A DNA stretch of 64,000 nt, from contig NZ_OX458333.1 of the NCBI RefSeq assembly GCF_949769195.1, positions 4,498,001 through 4,562,000 on the forward strand, in the 5' to 3' direction. The notes under the pieces were generated by a model. The model saw only the letters and a program-made list of their open reading frames with translations. It was not told where the DNA came from and made no database searches. Below, piece by piece: positions 45,062 through 52,740 of the stretch. Within the stretch, counting starts at the first letter, position 1. Every line of letters begins with the position of its first letter. A program made the position numbers and the translations under genes. The DNA is from Methylocaldum szegediense (lineage in GTDB: Bacteria; Pseudomonadota; Gammaproteobacteria; Methylococcales; Methylococcaceae).

Positions 45062-45909
45062 AGACCGATTTCATTCCATCCGTTCTAGGCGACGATCCGC
45101 TGGACGTCCTGCGACTCGCGGCGTGTGCCGCGCACATCCCGGATTTCGTGGTGCCACCCGAAGCCATGGTCAGGCTCGTCGCCCTGGTGGCGGACGGCGT
45201 TCTCGACACGCTGAACCCCGAGGTGGCCTGGCCGGAATTGTCGAACGGCCTGATGGGCGGGCGTCCGTCGCGAATGTTGGAAGTCCTGCGCAGTTGCGGC
45301 GCTCTGGCTCGATTGCTGCCGGAACTGGACGCGCTGTTCGGAATTCCGCAGAGCGCGGACGATCCGCCGGAAGTCGACGTGGGCGAACACCAACTGCTAC
45401 TGCTTGACGAGACTGCGCGGATAAACGCCCCGCTCGCCGCGCGCTGGGCGGCGCTGCTGCACAAGGTGGGGAAAGCGGTATCGCCGCGCGAATTCTGGCC
45501 CGCCCATTACCGTCACGAGGCGCGCGGCGAACCATTGGTGGCAGCGATTTGCGAACGCTTCAAGGTTCCTGCCGAGTGTCGTGATCTGGCGCTTCTGGTG
45601 CTGCGCGAATGCGACCGAGTCCATCGCGCCGTCGACATGCGGGCGGCTGCGATCGCCACCATGTTGGAACGGGTGGAAGCTCTGCGTTACCCCGGACGCT
45701 TCGAGCAGTTGTTGGCGGTTTGTACGTGCGACTATCGCGCCTATCCGGGGCGGGCCGGCGCGCAGTATCCCAAGGCCGAGTTGCTGCGGCGGGCGTTCAA
45801 AGCCTTCGCCGCTGAGAGGACGCCTGAATCCGAACCGGCCGAGACGTTCGAGAGGCGCGTGCAAGCCGTGGCCGCTGCTTTGTGCAGCGAGCGCTGGGCC
45901 AATGCATAG
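45058..45909 (+). CDS. HD region of a CCA tRNA nucleotidyltransferase-like protein, catalytic domain absent
   Basis: 283 residues. It aligns with the part of the bacterial CCA enzyme after the polymerase head: DPLDVLRLAACAAHIPDFVV, LRSCGALARLLPELDALFGI and FWPAHYRHEARGEPL. The N-terminal nucleotidyltransferase head is missing, with the gene starting cleanly at the selO stop. In the phosphohydrolase motif the expected HD (THDLGK) is replaced: ALLHKVGKAV has His-Lys at residues 135-136. Neither CCA addition nor HD chemistry seems possible; the role may be RNA or protein binding. Confidence 0.85.
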   Translation: MKTDFIPSVLGDDPLDVLRLAACAAHIPDFVVPPEAMVRLVALVADGVLDTLNPEVAWPELSNGLMGGRPSRMLEVLRSCGALARLLPELDALFGIPQSADDPPEVDVGEHQLLLLDETARINAPLAARWAALLHKVGKAVSPREFWPAHYRHEARGEPLVAAICERFKVPAECRDLALLVLRECDRVHRAVDMRAAAIATMLERVEALRYPGRFEQLLAVCTCDYRAYPGRAGAQYPKAELLRRAFKAFAAERTPESEPAETFERRVQAVAAALCSERWANA

Positions 45910-45949
45910 CGCGAATTTCATTACCCAACTTTCTACGAGGAGCAGTCCG

Positions 45950-46144
45950 ATGAAATGGAGCGATACCTTCGACATTGCCATCGCACTGGCCGAAAACCAC
46001 CCTGACGTCGATCCAAGGTACGTGCGGTTTACCGATTTGCTTGACTGGATCCTGAAACTGGAGGGCTTTGAGGACAGCGCCGAGAACTGCAACGAGAAAG
46101 TGCTGGAAGCCGTGCAGATGGCGTGGATAGACGAGGTGAGTTAG
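45950..46144 (+). CDS. IscX-like Fe-S assembly protein
   Basis: 64 residues from ATG 45950 (GAGGAG ribosome site). KWSDTFDIAIALAENHPDVD, RFTDLLDWILKLEGFED and NEKVLEAVQMAWIDE match IscX/YfhJ throughout. IscX binds the desulfurase IscS and modulates cluster synthesis; here it may act with NifS. It lies 40 bp after the HD-remnant gene. Confidence 0.94.
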   Translation: MKWSDTFDIAIALAENHPDVDPRYVRFTDLLDWILKLEGFEDSAENCNEKVLEAVQMAWIDEVS

Positions 46145-46513
46145 CGCGTTTTTCCTCGACTTTAACTTCGAAACGGGAGCCGTCGTCGGCGGCAAGTGGG
46201 TTTGAGCAGGGGTGCTTGCTCAGGCAGTAGTCGTTTGCAAGATGCCATCTTTCCCTGGTGCGAACCCTGCGCGTCGAAATGTGTGCCCGCAACATTCGGT
46301 TTTGGGCCAGCTAAGACAAACTCACGGGGACCGGAATGAGACGGACAACGTTTGCTGAAAGGGTAGCGTTCAGGAAAGGATGTTGTTACTGGACAGCCAA
46401 AGGCTGGCCCGAACGACAAGCGCCATGGAAGGCGTTTGCGTAGGCCGTTCACCGGCAGGCCGAGATTTGCCGCATTCTTTTTCGAGCGTATACCAGCAAT
46501 GAAAACGCGCTAA
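46141..46513. repeat. 12-bp perfect inverted repeats bracketing a 349-bp gap
   Basis: TTAGCGCGTTTT at 46141-46152 is exactly complementary to AAAACGCGCTAA at 46502-46513. Each arm contains the stop codon of one of two convergent genes. No gene between. It may be a small non-autonomous element or two related gene-end sequences. Confidence 0.6.
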
Positions 46514-46830
46514 TCCTCGGCGGATTCGGTGTTGATCACGGCGCCGTTTTCATCGAACTTCATGGCCTTTCGATCACCGTCGGCATCGATGATTTCCACC
46601 GACCTCAGGGCGCCGTTGGCATGATAGGTATAGCGGTGTTCCATCTCCACTTCGCCGTAGACCATTTTCTGCAGGCCGATCAGCCGGTCCTGCTCGTCGA
46701 AATAGCCGCGGAAATAGGTATTGCGGTTTTCCAACTGCGCCGGTTCCAGTTCGGTCATCAGTTTGAGCGGCAGTTTCACGCCGGTGTAGGTGAGAAAATA
46801 ACGGCAACGGCCGTGCATGGCATCGGTCAT
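46510..46830 (-). CDS. Small conserved-looking protein, unknown function
   Basis: 106 residues. CRYFLTYTGVKLPLKLMTEL, NRNTYFRGYFDEQDRLIGLQ, MEHRYTYHANGALRSVEIID: a beta-rich fold with repeated aromatic-plus-Asp/Gly turns, as in antiparallel sheets of YD/toxin-antitoxin-like repeats. I have seen such a small protein near nif genes but cannot name the family. 51 bp after the FAH-family gene on the same strand. Confidence 0.75.
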   Translation of the reverse strand: MTDAMHGRCRYFLTYTGVKLPLKLMTELEPAQLENRNTYFRGYFDEQDRLIGLQKMVYGEVEMEHRYTYHANGALRSVEIIDADGDRKAMKFDENGAVINTESAED

Positions 46831-46881
46831 GGTGTGTTCGCTTGGAGATGGAAGGTTAATAAAGGTCGGATGAAAACATGA

Positions 46882-47571
46882 TCATCCGATAGTGATGCTC
46901 AAAGGTTTCAGCCCCGCGATGCTTGCATCGAGAACATCGCCTTTGACCACCGGAGCGGGACCGGCTGGTGTGCCGGTAAAGATCAGGTCGCCGGGACGGA
47001 TTTCCACCAGGTTGGACAGATAGCTCATGGTCTCGGGTATCTTCCAGATCATCTCGGAGACGTCGGCACTTTGCCGCACCCTCCCGTTGACCTTAAGCTC
47101 GATCTTGCCCCGATCGATCACGCCGGTATGGGATACGGGCGTAATGGCGGAACAAGGGGCCGAGTGATCGAATCCTTTAGCCATGTCCCAAGGCAGCCCT
47201 TTCTCGCGCGCATTCTTTTGCACATCACGCAAGGTCATGTCGAGACCCACGGCATAGCCGAAGATGTGATCGTTGGCGTTCTCGACGGGAATTTGCTTGC
47301 CTCCGAGCCCGATAGCGACGACCAATTCCACTTCCGGCTGCAGGTCCTGGGTTCCGGGCGGGTAGGGCAGGACCGAGTTGTTGGGTAGGATGGCGTCGAC
47401 GGGCTTCATAAAGAAGAACGGCGGCTCGCGCTCCGGGTCGGCGCCCATTTCTCGGGCGTGGTCCGGATAATTGCGTCCGACACAGAAAACGCGCCGCACC
47501 GGAAACAGATCGCAGGATATGACGGGAAGAGTAACGATCGGAGCGGGGGCGAAAGCGTAACTCATGTTCAA
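46882..47571 (-). CDS. Fumarylacetoacetate hydrolase-family protein
   Basis: 229 residues. FAH-family hydrolase/decarboxylase close to the YcgM type. VFCVGRNYPDHAREMGADPE, metal ligands in QPEVELVVAIG and AVGLDMTLRDVQ, and RPGDLIFTGTPAGPAPV near the C-terminus. Cytoplasmic; acts on acylpyruvate-like or oxaloacetate-like substrates. No catabolic partner genes are nearby. Confidence 0.93.
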   Translation of the reverse strand: MNMSYAFAPAPIVTLPVISCDLFPVRRVFCVGRNYPDHAREMGADPEREPPFFFMKPVDAILPNNSVLPYPPGTQDLQPEVELVVAIGLGGKQIPVENANDHIFGYAVGLDMTLRDVQKNAREKGLPWDMAKGFDHSAPCSAITPVSHTGVIDRGKIELKVNGRVRQSADVSEMIWKIPETMSYLSNLVEIRPGDLIFTGTPAGPAPVVKGDVLDASIAGLKPLSITIG

Positions 47572-47782
47572 GCACCTCTACGACGGACAAATAAGCCGAC
47601 AATACCGTTGATCCGACAAGTCGGCAAACCCGGCGAATGCGGTTTCTTCGGGTCTCGGACGGGTCGGATCGGGTTGCAAAATAACCATATAAATTGTGTT
47701 AGAATTCGACTCCGAAGTGCCTCGCGTGCACTTACATAAGCCCTTATTTTCATTCACCAAAAACAGAAATTGAGGAGGTAAC

Positions 47783-48094
47783 ATGGTGCGTGAATTCTCG
47801 TATCGAGGAGAAACCTTCAGGGCTACGATACACGGCCGCCCCGGCATCGAAGAGCTTTTCCTCATCCACATGGTCGACGATGAAGAAGGCCCGGAGATTT
47901 CTCTGGACCGGTTCGAAGATCCCAACAACGATCCCACCCAGAGTTTGGAAGACAAGCTCTCTGAGCTGGCGGATCAGCTCATGCAGGAGCATGGGGTGAC
48001 GCCGATGGACCCGGATGCGGGATTCGCCTGGGCGAAGCCCAAGACCGGCGTGAAAGTGCACAGCGGGGTTCAACACCACGCCATGGAAGCTTAG
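47783..48094 (+). CDS. Small acidic protein, unknown function
   Basis: 103 residues. The start is well supported by GAGGAGGT seven nt before the ATG. VREFSYRGETFRATIHGRPG, then an acidic stretch (MVDDEEGPEISLDRFEDPNN) and an amphipathic helix (LEDKLSELADQLMQEHG). Family not recognised. Divergent from the FAH-family gene across a 211-bp AT-richer region, convergent with the rhodanese-ankyrin gene. Confidence 0.75.
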   Translation: MVREFSYRGETFRATIHGRPGIEELFLIHMVDDEEGPEISLDRFEDPNNDPTQSLEDKLSELADQLMQEHGVTPMDPDAGFAWAKPKTGVKVHSGVQHHAMEA

Positions 48095-48130
48095 GCCGGC
48101 CGACAAATCAGCGCGCGGCGGCACGGATTG

Positions 48131-48901
48131 TTACCGTGTTGCTGCGCGCAGCAAGTTCAGGCAATCCAGATTGGCAGCCATGTCTAGGGCGGTGAAATCG
48201 TCCACGTTCCTGATGTTGGGATCGGCACCGGCCGCCAGCAAGCGAGCGACCACCGCCGTTTTGCCGGTAGATGCGGCGTACATGAGGCAGGTGGCGCCGT
48301 TTTCGTTTTGATGGTCTATCGCAATGCCGTGCTCGATCAGTCGGTCGATGATGTCGAGGCTCTCGCTATAACAGGCCAGCCAAAGGGCGTTATTGCCGTC
48401 GCTGTTGAGCGGCTCTAGCGAGGCGCCGGCTTCAAGCAGCGCATCCACGATCGCTTTGTCTCCTAGCCGGCAGGCGTGCATCAGGGGCGTCATCCGATTG
48501 TCACGGGTCGCTTCGATGTCGTCGGGCGGAAATCCGTGTTCGCTCAGCCACTCGCGAAGGGCAGGGCTGAGGTTTCGGGGAACCGGTTCTGTTACGGCGG
48601 CGCGCCAGCCCTCGTAGCCGTCGATGAGGCCGTAGACGGTCTTGAATCCGAAGTCGCGGAACATTTGCGCATAGATCTGGCTGGCATTGCCGTGGTAGCA
48701 ATAGATCAATACCGGCTGCGACTTAGGCGTCCGCAAGAGCACGTGTTCCAGGTTGGCCCCGGATAGATGGCGGGCCCCGCCGATGCGTCCCGCCGCGAAT
48801 GAATCCGCGTCTCGCACATCGAAGATCAACAGGTCCGGTTGTTGCAGCAAGGCTTGTGTTTCGGAGACGGTTACCCGTCGCCAGGCGGTTTCCTCACTCA
48901 T
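48131..48901 (-). CDS. Rhodanese-ankyrin protein of nif island (RhdN-like)
   Basis: 256 residues. N-terminal GlpE-like rhodanese domain with LLIFDVRDADSFAAGRIGGA and active-site loop IYCYHGNASQIYA (Cys nucleophile present), then four ankyrin repeats (RMTPLMHACRLGDKAIVDAL, NALWLACYSESLDIIDRLI, ATCLMYAASTGKTAVVARLL). Sulfurtransferases of this build are found in the Azotobacter nif region. Likely sulfur relay directed by ankyrin contacts. Follows the SagB-type gene by 31 bp. Confidence 0.92.
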   Translation of the reverse strand: MSEETAWRRVTVSETQALLQQPDLLIFDVRDADSFAAGRIGGARHLSGANLEHVLLRTPKSQPVLIYCYHGNASQIYAQMFRDFGFKTVYGLIDGYEGWRAAVTEPVPRNLSPALREWLSEHGFPPDDIEATRDNRMTPLMHACRLGDKAIVDALLEAGASLEPLNSDGNNALWLACYSESLDIIDRLIEHGIAIDHQNENGATCLMYAASTGKTAVVARLLAAGADPNIRNVDDFTALDMAANLDCLNLLRAATR

Positions 48902-48932
48902 AAGAACTCCTTGAATGGGGGTTGATATACCC

Positions 48933-50528
48933 TTATGGGCGGTCGGCGTAAGGCGGCAAGGTGAGTATCCGCGTATCGATCAAGGGGAAACCCACCGTGA
49001 AGTGATACAAGGACTGAAAGGTCCGGCCGGAAAGTCCGAGAAGCTCGTGAAAGACGTCGTCGAAATAGCAACCGATGCCGGTTCCACGGACGCCGATGGC
49101 TTCCGCCTCGAGATAGAGCACCTGACCCAAGAGCCCCGCTTCCCAAAACAATTGCCGATAACGCCATGGCGCTTTTTCGACAATCGGCTCGAATTCCGCC
49201 AACATTCCCAAGGCGAAGGCACAGTCGGCAGCGATCGCCTGATGGCAATGAATAACTCTCGACAGTCTGCCGCAATCGCCTTCTGCCAGGCGGTAAAAGG
49301 GCAGATGGTCCGGGCAGCCGGTCGGCTTGATCCAAGTGAAGTCTGAGCGGAAGGCGGCTCTTAATTCGGATTCGATCGCCGATCGGCGGGGCAGGGCGTA
49401 GAGTCCGGGTTCCAGCCCTTCGACGCGGTGTACGAACAACACTGGGTGGATGCGCGGAATGAGCTCCCACACGTCCCAGGGCGGAGCCCGCCGCAGCAGC
49501 AGAGCGTCCAGCAGATGGTAAAAGCCTGCAGTGCTCAGGACTTCACGCCGGTCGAAATGTTGCGCGCTGCGTCTTTGCCGGATGAGCGCAGCAGCCGGCT
49601 CCGGACAATCGGCCTGCCGTGGCGGGTAGGTTTCGATCACGCCGGGTTCAGGCGTCGTGGCGGGCGGTTGGGTTGCTTCCGCGACTTCATCAATCACCGG
49701 CCAGCGGTAAATCGGGTGAGGATCGAGCACGTTGGCCCTGCCGTGCCATTCTGCTGCCGGCGGAAGCGGAACTGTCGCTCCTGATTCCATGGACGCTGGA
49801 TCGACGATCACTTCTAGCAGCAGCTCCGCGTCCTCCCGTTCGGCTCCTGAAAAGTCCTCGTCCCGATCGAGTCCGAGACCGGCGGCCAGTTCGGCAAAGC
49901 CGATACCGCTCACCCAGCGGAGGCGCCAGCCGAGAGCTGCCGCCGCATAGCGCAAGGCACCGATGGCATGGCCGGTATCTAGCTGGCAGTAGCGGAAGGC
50001 CCGTTCGCCGTATTTCCATGCTTCCCGCCAGTGAATGGAGCTCAAGGCGATAAACAGTCGCGGGGTCTCGCCGGGTTCGGCGAACCGGCAGCGCTGTTCC
50101 AGGATATGGTCCCGGCTGACGTAGTGATAAACACCGTCGGGACTGTCTGGAACCGCACGGCAGATGACATAGCCTTCGGTCGGATGCAGATTGCCGCTCG
50201 ACGGATTGCAGCGCAGGGCCCAACGGTCCGGGCCGTACTGCTTCCAGGCGGAGAGTCCTAAGGACAATTCCAGCAAAATAGCGATCGGCTCGAGCGAGAG
50301 TGGTTGCGGCGGCACGGTTTCCGGAGCGGCCAGCGCGCCGAAGGGCGTCGCCAGTCGGCCCGCAGCCAAAGGCAGCCGGATCGTCGGCGCTCCTTCGAAA
50401 CGTCGGAAAGGATCGGGTTGGCTGTCCCAATCGAGCGTCTCGGGCCCGGCCGCATAGCGGTTCAGGTGGTGCTTGGTCCGTTCGTGATAGTCCAGTACTC
50501 GCGCCAGAGCGTCCGATACGGTGTTCAT
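48933..50528 (-). CDS. SagB-type dehydrogenase with two nitroreductase-like halves
   Basis: 531 residues from ATG 50528. First half (about 60-250): LPLAAGRLATPFGALAAPET, RCNPSSGNLHPTEGYVICRA and LDTGHAIGALRYAAAALGWR. Second half (about 310-525): RQRRSAQHFDRREVLSTAGF, IAADCAFALGMLAEFEPIVE and FWEAGLLGQVLYLEAEAIGV. Each resembles an FMN-dependent SagB/nitroreductase domain. SagB enzymes oxidise azolines in peptide maturation, but no precursor or cyclodehydratase gene is near. Association with nifO and rhodanese suggests a nif-linked redox role. Confidence 0.87.
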   Translation of the reverse strand: MNTVSDALARVLDYHERTKHHLNRYAAGPETLDWDSQPDPFRRFEGAPTIRLPLAAGRLATPFGALAAPETVPPQPLSLEPIAILLELSLGLSAWKQYGPDRWALRCNPSSGNLHPTEGYVICRAVPDSPDGVYHYVSRDHILEQRCRFAEPGETPRLFIALSSIHWREAWKYGERAFRYCQLDTGHAIGALRYAAAALGWRLRWVSGIGFAELAAGLGLDRDEDFSGAEREDAELLLEVIVDPASMESGATVPLPPAAEWHGRANVLDPHPIYRWPVIDEVAEATQPPATTPEPGVIETYPPRQADCPEPAAALIRQRRSAQHFDRREVLSTAGFYHLLDALLLRRAPPWDVWELIPRIHPVLFVHRVEGLEPGLYALPRRSAIESELRAAFRSDFTWIKPTGCPDHLPFYRLAEGDCGRLSRVIHCHQAIAADCAFALGMLAEFEPIVEKAPWRYRQLFWEAGLLGQVLYLEAEAIGVRGTGIGCYFDDVFHELLGLSGRTFQSLYHFTVGFPLIDTRILTLPPYADRP

Positions 50529-50627
50529 GCTTGGGCTTCCCGTAGCTTCATGTGTCGGCAAGCGATAGCCGACCGACGCGGCATTCCTAAGGGGTGGCTT
50601 GGCAGTTCGGGAACGCTAGTATGTTCA
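50529..50627. repeat. Gap with GTCGGCAAGCGATAGCCGACC repeat
   Basis: GTCGGCAAGCGATAGCCGAC (about 50551-50570) is a member of the repeat family at 34666, 34768 and 40066. No promoter motif was found. Confidence 0.5.
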
Positions 50628-51059
50628 TCAGGCCGAATGCTTCCCCGGCGCCGGGCAATGCTCGGTACGCCGGCACTGTTCGAGATTCGCGGTTTCGCCG
50701 GTGCCCGCAGCCAAGCCGATCCAGTCGTGGACGCGCTGCATGTCGAAACCCGCTTCCCGGCGATCGCCTACTTGCATCAAGGGGCGCCTTATCAGCAGGG
50801 GATCTTCCAGCATGAGAGCTAGCGCCTCCTGTTCACCGAGCGCTTCCGGTACCACTTCGCCGGATTTCACTCTGGGCGCCGCCCGGTTGAACCATTCGGG
50901 CACCGGCTTATCGCCAAAAAACGCGCGCAGTTCTTCCGCGGTCCAACGCGTCTCCAGAAGATTGCGTACGATGAGCTCGTGGCCGGCTTCCATCAATAAG
51001 CGTTTCTGCCGGGTGTTGTTGGCGCAGCCCGGTTTTTCGTAAAAGAGAATGGTTGCCAT
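50628..51059 (-). CDS. nifO: Nitrogenase-associated ArsC-family protein NifO
   Basis: 143 residues. Thioredoxin-fold protein of the ArsC/Spx family, the nif-linked subgroup. ILFYEKPGCANNTRQKRLLM has the single Cys, ELIVRNLLETRWTAEELRAF and LEDPLLIRRPLMQVGDRREA the family core. In Azotobacter NifO affects the use of molybdate for nitrogenase versus nitrate reductase. The last 25 residues are less conserved. Its gene is between the SagB-type and the TSUP genes. Confidence 0.92.
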   Translation of the reverse strand: MATILFYEKPGCANNTRQKRLLMEAGHELIVRNLLETRWTAEELRAFFGDKPVPEWFNRAAPRVKSGEVVPEALGEQEALALMLEDPLLIRRPLMQVGDRREAGFDMQRVHDWIGLAAGTGETANLEQCRRTEHCPAPGKHSA

Positions 51060-51113
51060 AGATTTGGTCCGCTTTACTAGGACAGGTCTGTCGAACGACT
51101 TACTCAGAATTTC

Positions 51114-51926
51114 CTAGCGATGGCGCCATATCTTTGCGGCTGAGATCAGCAATATTCCAGCCAACAAAGGCAGTAACACGGTACTGGTAACGACCCCTAG
51201 CAACTGGCCGCCCAAGAAAGCACCCGCCAGCGATCCAAGCGCCATAAACAGTACAAAGCTGCGGTTTTCTCCAAGTACCGCAAAACTCTCGTCACGGCGG
51301 TAGCGTGCAAAACCAGCCAGCATGGTGGGCAAACTCACCGCGAGGGCCAAACTGCCCGCTAGCTTGATGTCGGCGCCGAAGAGAAAAACCAATGTAGGAA
51401 TGAGCAGTTCACCGCCGGCTACTCCTAGTAACGAGGCAACGACGCCGATACCAAAGCCCGCGCCGGCACCCGAAAACACCTGAATTGGGCCGGAAAAAAG
51501 CGGCTCGCCCTGCGTGTTTGCCCCATGACCGAATAGGAGTGCCAAGGCAATCGCTACGAGCAGGATGGCCATGATCCGGTATAGCGTTTTGGACTTGAGC
51601 CGCGTCGCCCAATCCGCCCCAAGCCAGGCCCCTAAAAGGCTTCCCGCCAAGAGATTCGCGATGACATCCCAATGTTGGGCGATACTGCTAAAAGGCACGG
51701 TCGAGGTACGGAAAGGCAAGGCGGAAGCGACAACGATGAGGCTCATCGCCTTATTGAGAATGACCGCTTCCAAGGCAGCGAAGCGGAACGTGCCGATCAA
51801 CACCGGCAAACGGAATTCCGCTCCACCGAGTCCGATCAGTCCCCCCAGTGTTCCGATGACGGTACCGCTACCGAATGCCGCCAGTCTCTGTTGTTTTACC
51901 AATGCCCCATCAGAAATCGATCTCAT
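51114..51926 (-). CDS. TSUP-family membrane transporter (TauE/SafE)
   Basis: 270 residues, eight predicted helices in two halves: GTVIGTLGGLIGLGGAEFRL and GIGVVASLLGVAGGELLIPT are the paired Gly-rich signatures of TauE/SafE sulfite/anion exporters. Substrate unknown; sulfur or oxyanion transport would fit a nif operon, but this is inference. 54 bp upstream of nifO on the same strand. Confidence 0.93.
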   Translation of the reverse strand: MRSISDGALVKQQRLAAFGSGTVIGTLGGLIGLGGAEFRLPVLIGTFRFAALEAVILNKAMSLIVVASALPFRTSTVPFSSIAQHWDVIANLLAGSLLGAWLGADWATRLKSKTLYRIMAILLVAIALALLFGHGANTQGEPLFSGPIQVFSGAGAGFGIGVVASLLGVAGGELLIPTLVFLFGADIKLAGSLALAVSLPTMLAGFARYRRDESFAVLGENRSFVLFMALGSLAGAFLGGQLLGVVTSTVLLPLLAGILLISAAKIWRHR

Positions 51927-51960
51927 TGGCTCCTCATCGTTTTGGCCCGTTATGCTCTGT

Positions 51961-52305
51961 GATCCTAAAAACTGCAGTTGACTACTGAAATGACCGCAAT
52001 CTCCGTCAGCCGCGGTATTCCCTCACCCCAACCCCTCTCCCAGAGGGCGAGGGGCTTAACTCCCTTCTCCTTTTGGCAGAAGGGTTGGGGATGAGGGCCG
52101 GGTGCTTTTTGGTGCGTTATGATCTGTTCTATTGATCCTGAAAGCCGCAGTTGACTACCGACATCACTGCAATCCCCATCAGCCGCTTCATTCCCTCACT
52201 CCAACCCTCTATCCCAGAGCGAGGCTAAGCTCCCTTCTCCCTCTGAGAGAAGCGCTGGGGATGAGGTTCTGGCGGTTTTCACGTTGTATCCAACTGCCGG
52301 ATTTA
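51961..52305. repeat. CCCTCACCCCAACC hairpin element, two tandem copies
   Basis: Copy 2 begins at GATCCTAAAAACTGCAGTTG (51961) and is followed by copy 3 from GATCCTGAAAGCCGCAGTTG (about 52135) ending TATCCAACTGCCGGAT (about 52304). In copy 2 CCCTCACCCCAACCC pairs with GGGTTGGGGATGAGGG. Copy 3 has the same right end as copy 1 at 21043-21213; copy 2 lacks it. No gene in this 386-bp gap. Confidence 0.8.
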
Positions 52306-52312
52306 GGCTGAT

Positions 52313-52720
52313 CTATACCGTAAACGATTTGCTGAGGAAACCGGTTTTGCCCGACAAAATGAGATGGGTCGAATCGAATGGGAAGTCGCCAACAAATCGG
52401 CTGTTCTCCGGCGGTTTGTGCTTGAAGATCAGCGCCGCAGCACAGCGCTCCAGGGTTTCGGCGTCCATGGGGGCGAAGCTGAAGCAGAGTTCTTCGCCGG
52501 TGTCGATGTGGGACTCCCAGCCGGCCTGTTTGGCGTGATCCTCGAGGCAGTCGCGAACGTTTTCCGAGGCGCCGATGTAAACCAGCTTTTGTAGGGAACA
52601 AGTCTGTTTCTTGCCGTTGTAAATGCAGGTGTACACGCAATAGATTCCGGATTTCGCCGGTATCCCGCGCTTTTTCTTCTCTCTCCAATAGCCCTCGAAT
52701 TCGATCGAAAACGTTTCCAT
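52313..52720 (-). CDS. GIY-YIG domain protein
   Basis: 135 residues. GIY-YIG nuclease fold: AKSGIYCVYTCIYNGKKQ, KLVYIGASENVRDCLEDH, then ERCAAALIFKHKPPENSR. The Arg and Tyr positions of the core appear kept (GIY-10/11-YIG and NVRD), Glu of the last helix is less clear. GGAGG ribosome site; starts 20 bp after draG on the same strand, so probably the last gene of the NifA-controlled draTG unit. Its purpose there is unknown. Confidence 0.85.
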   Translation of the reverse strand: METFSIEFEGYWREKKKRGIPAKSGIYCVYTCIYNGKKQTCSLQKLVYIGASENVRDCLEDHAKQAGWESHIDTGEELCFSFAPMDAETLERCAAALIFKHKPPENSRFVGDFPFDSTHLILSGKTGFLSKSFTV

Positions 52721-52740
52721 TGATGTCCGTCCTCCGGAAA

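Noticed and set aside
47572-47782. NifA or sigma-54 site between the FAH-family and 103-aa genes
   Set aside because: TGT and GG/TTGC pieces occur but never with correct spacing.
51927-52312. Sigma-54 promoter for the TSUP-nifO strand
   Set aside because: TTGC-like motifs on the minus strand do not have a GG pair 10 nt before the GC; region is explained by repeats.
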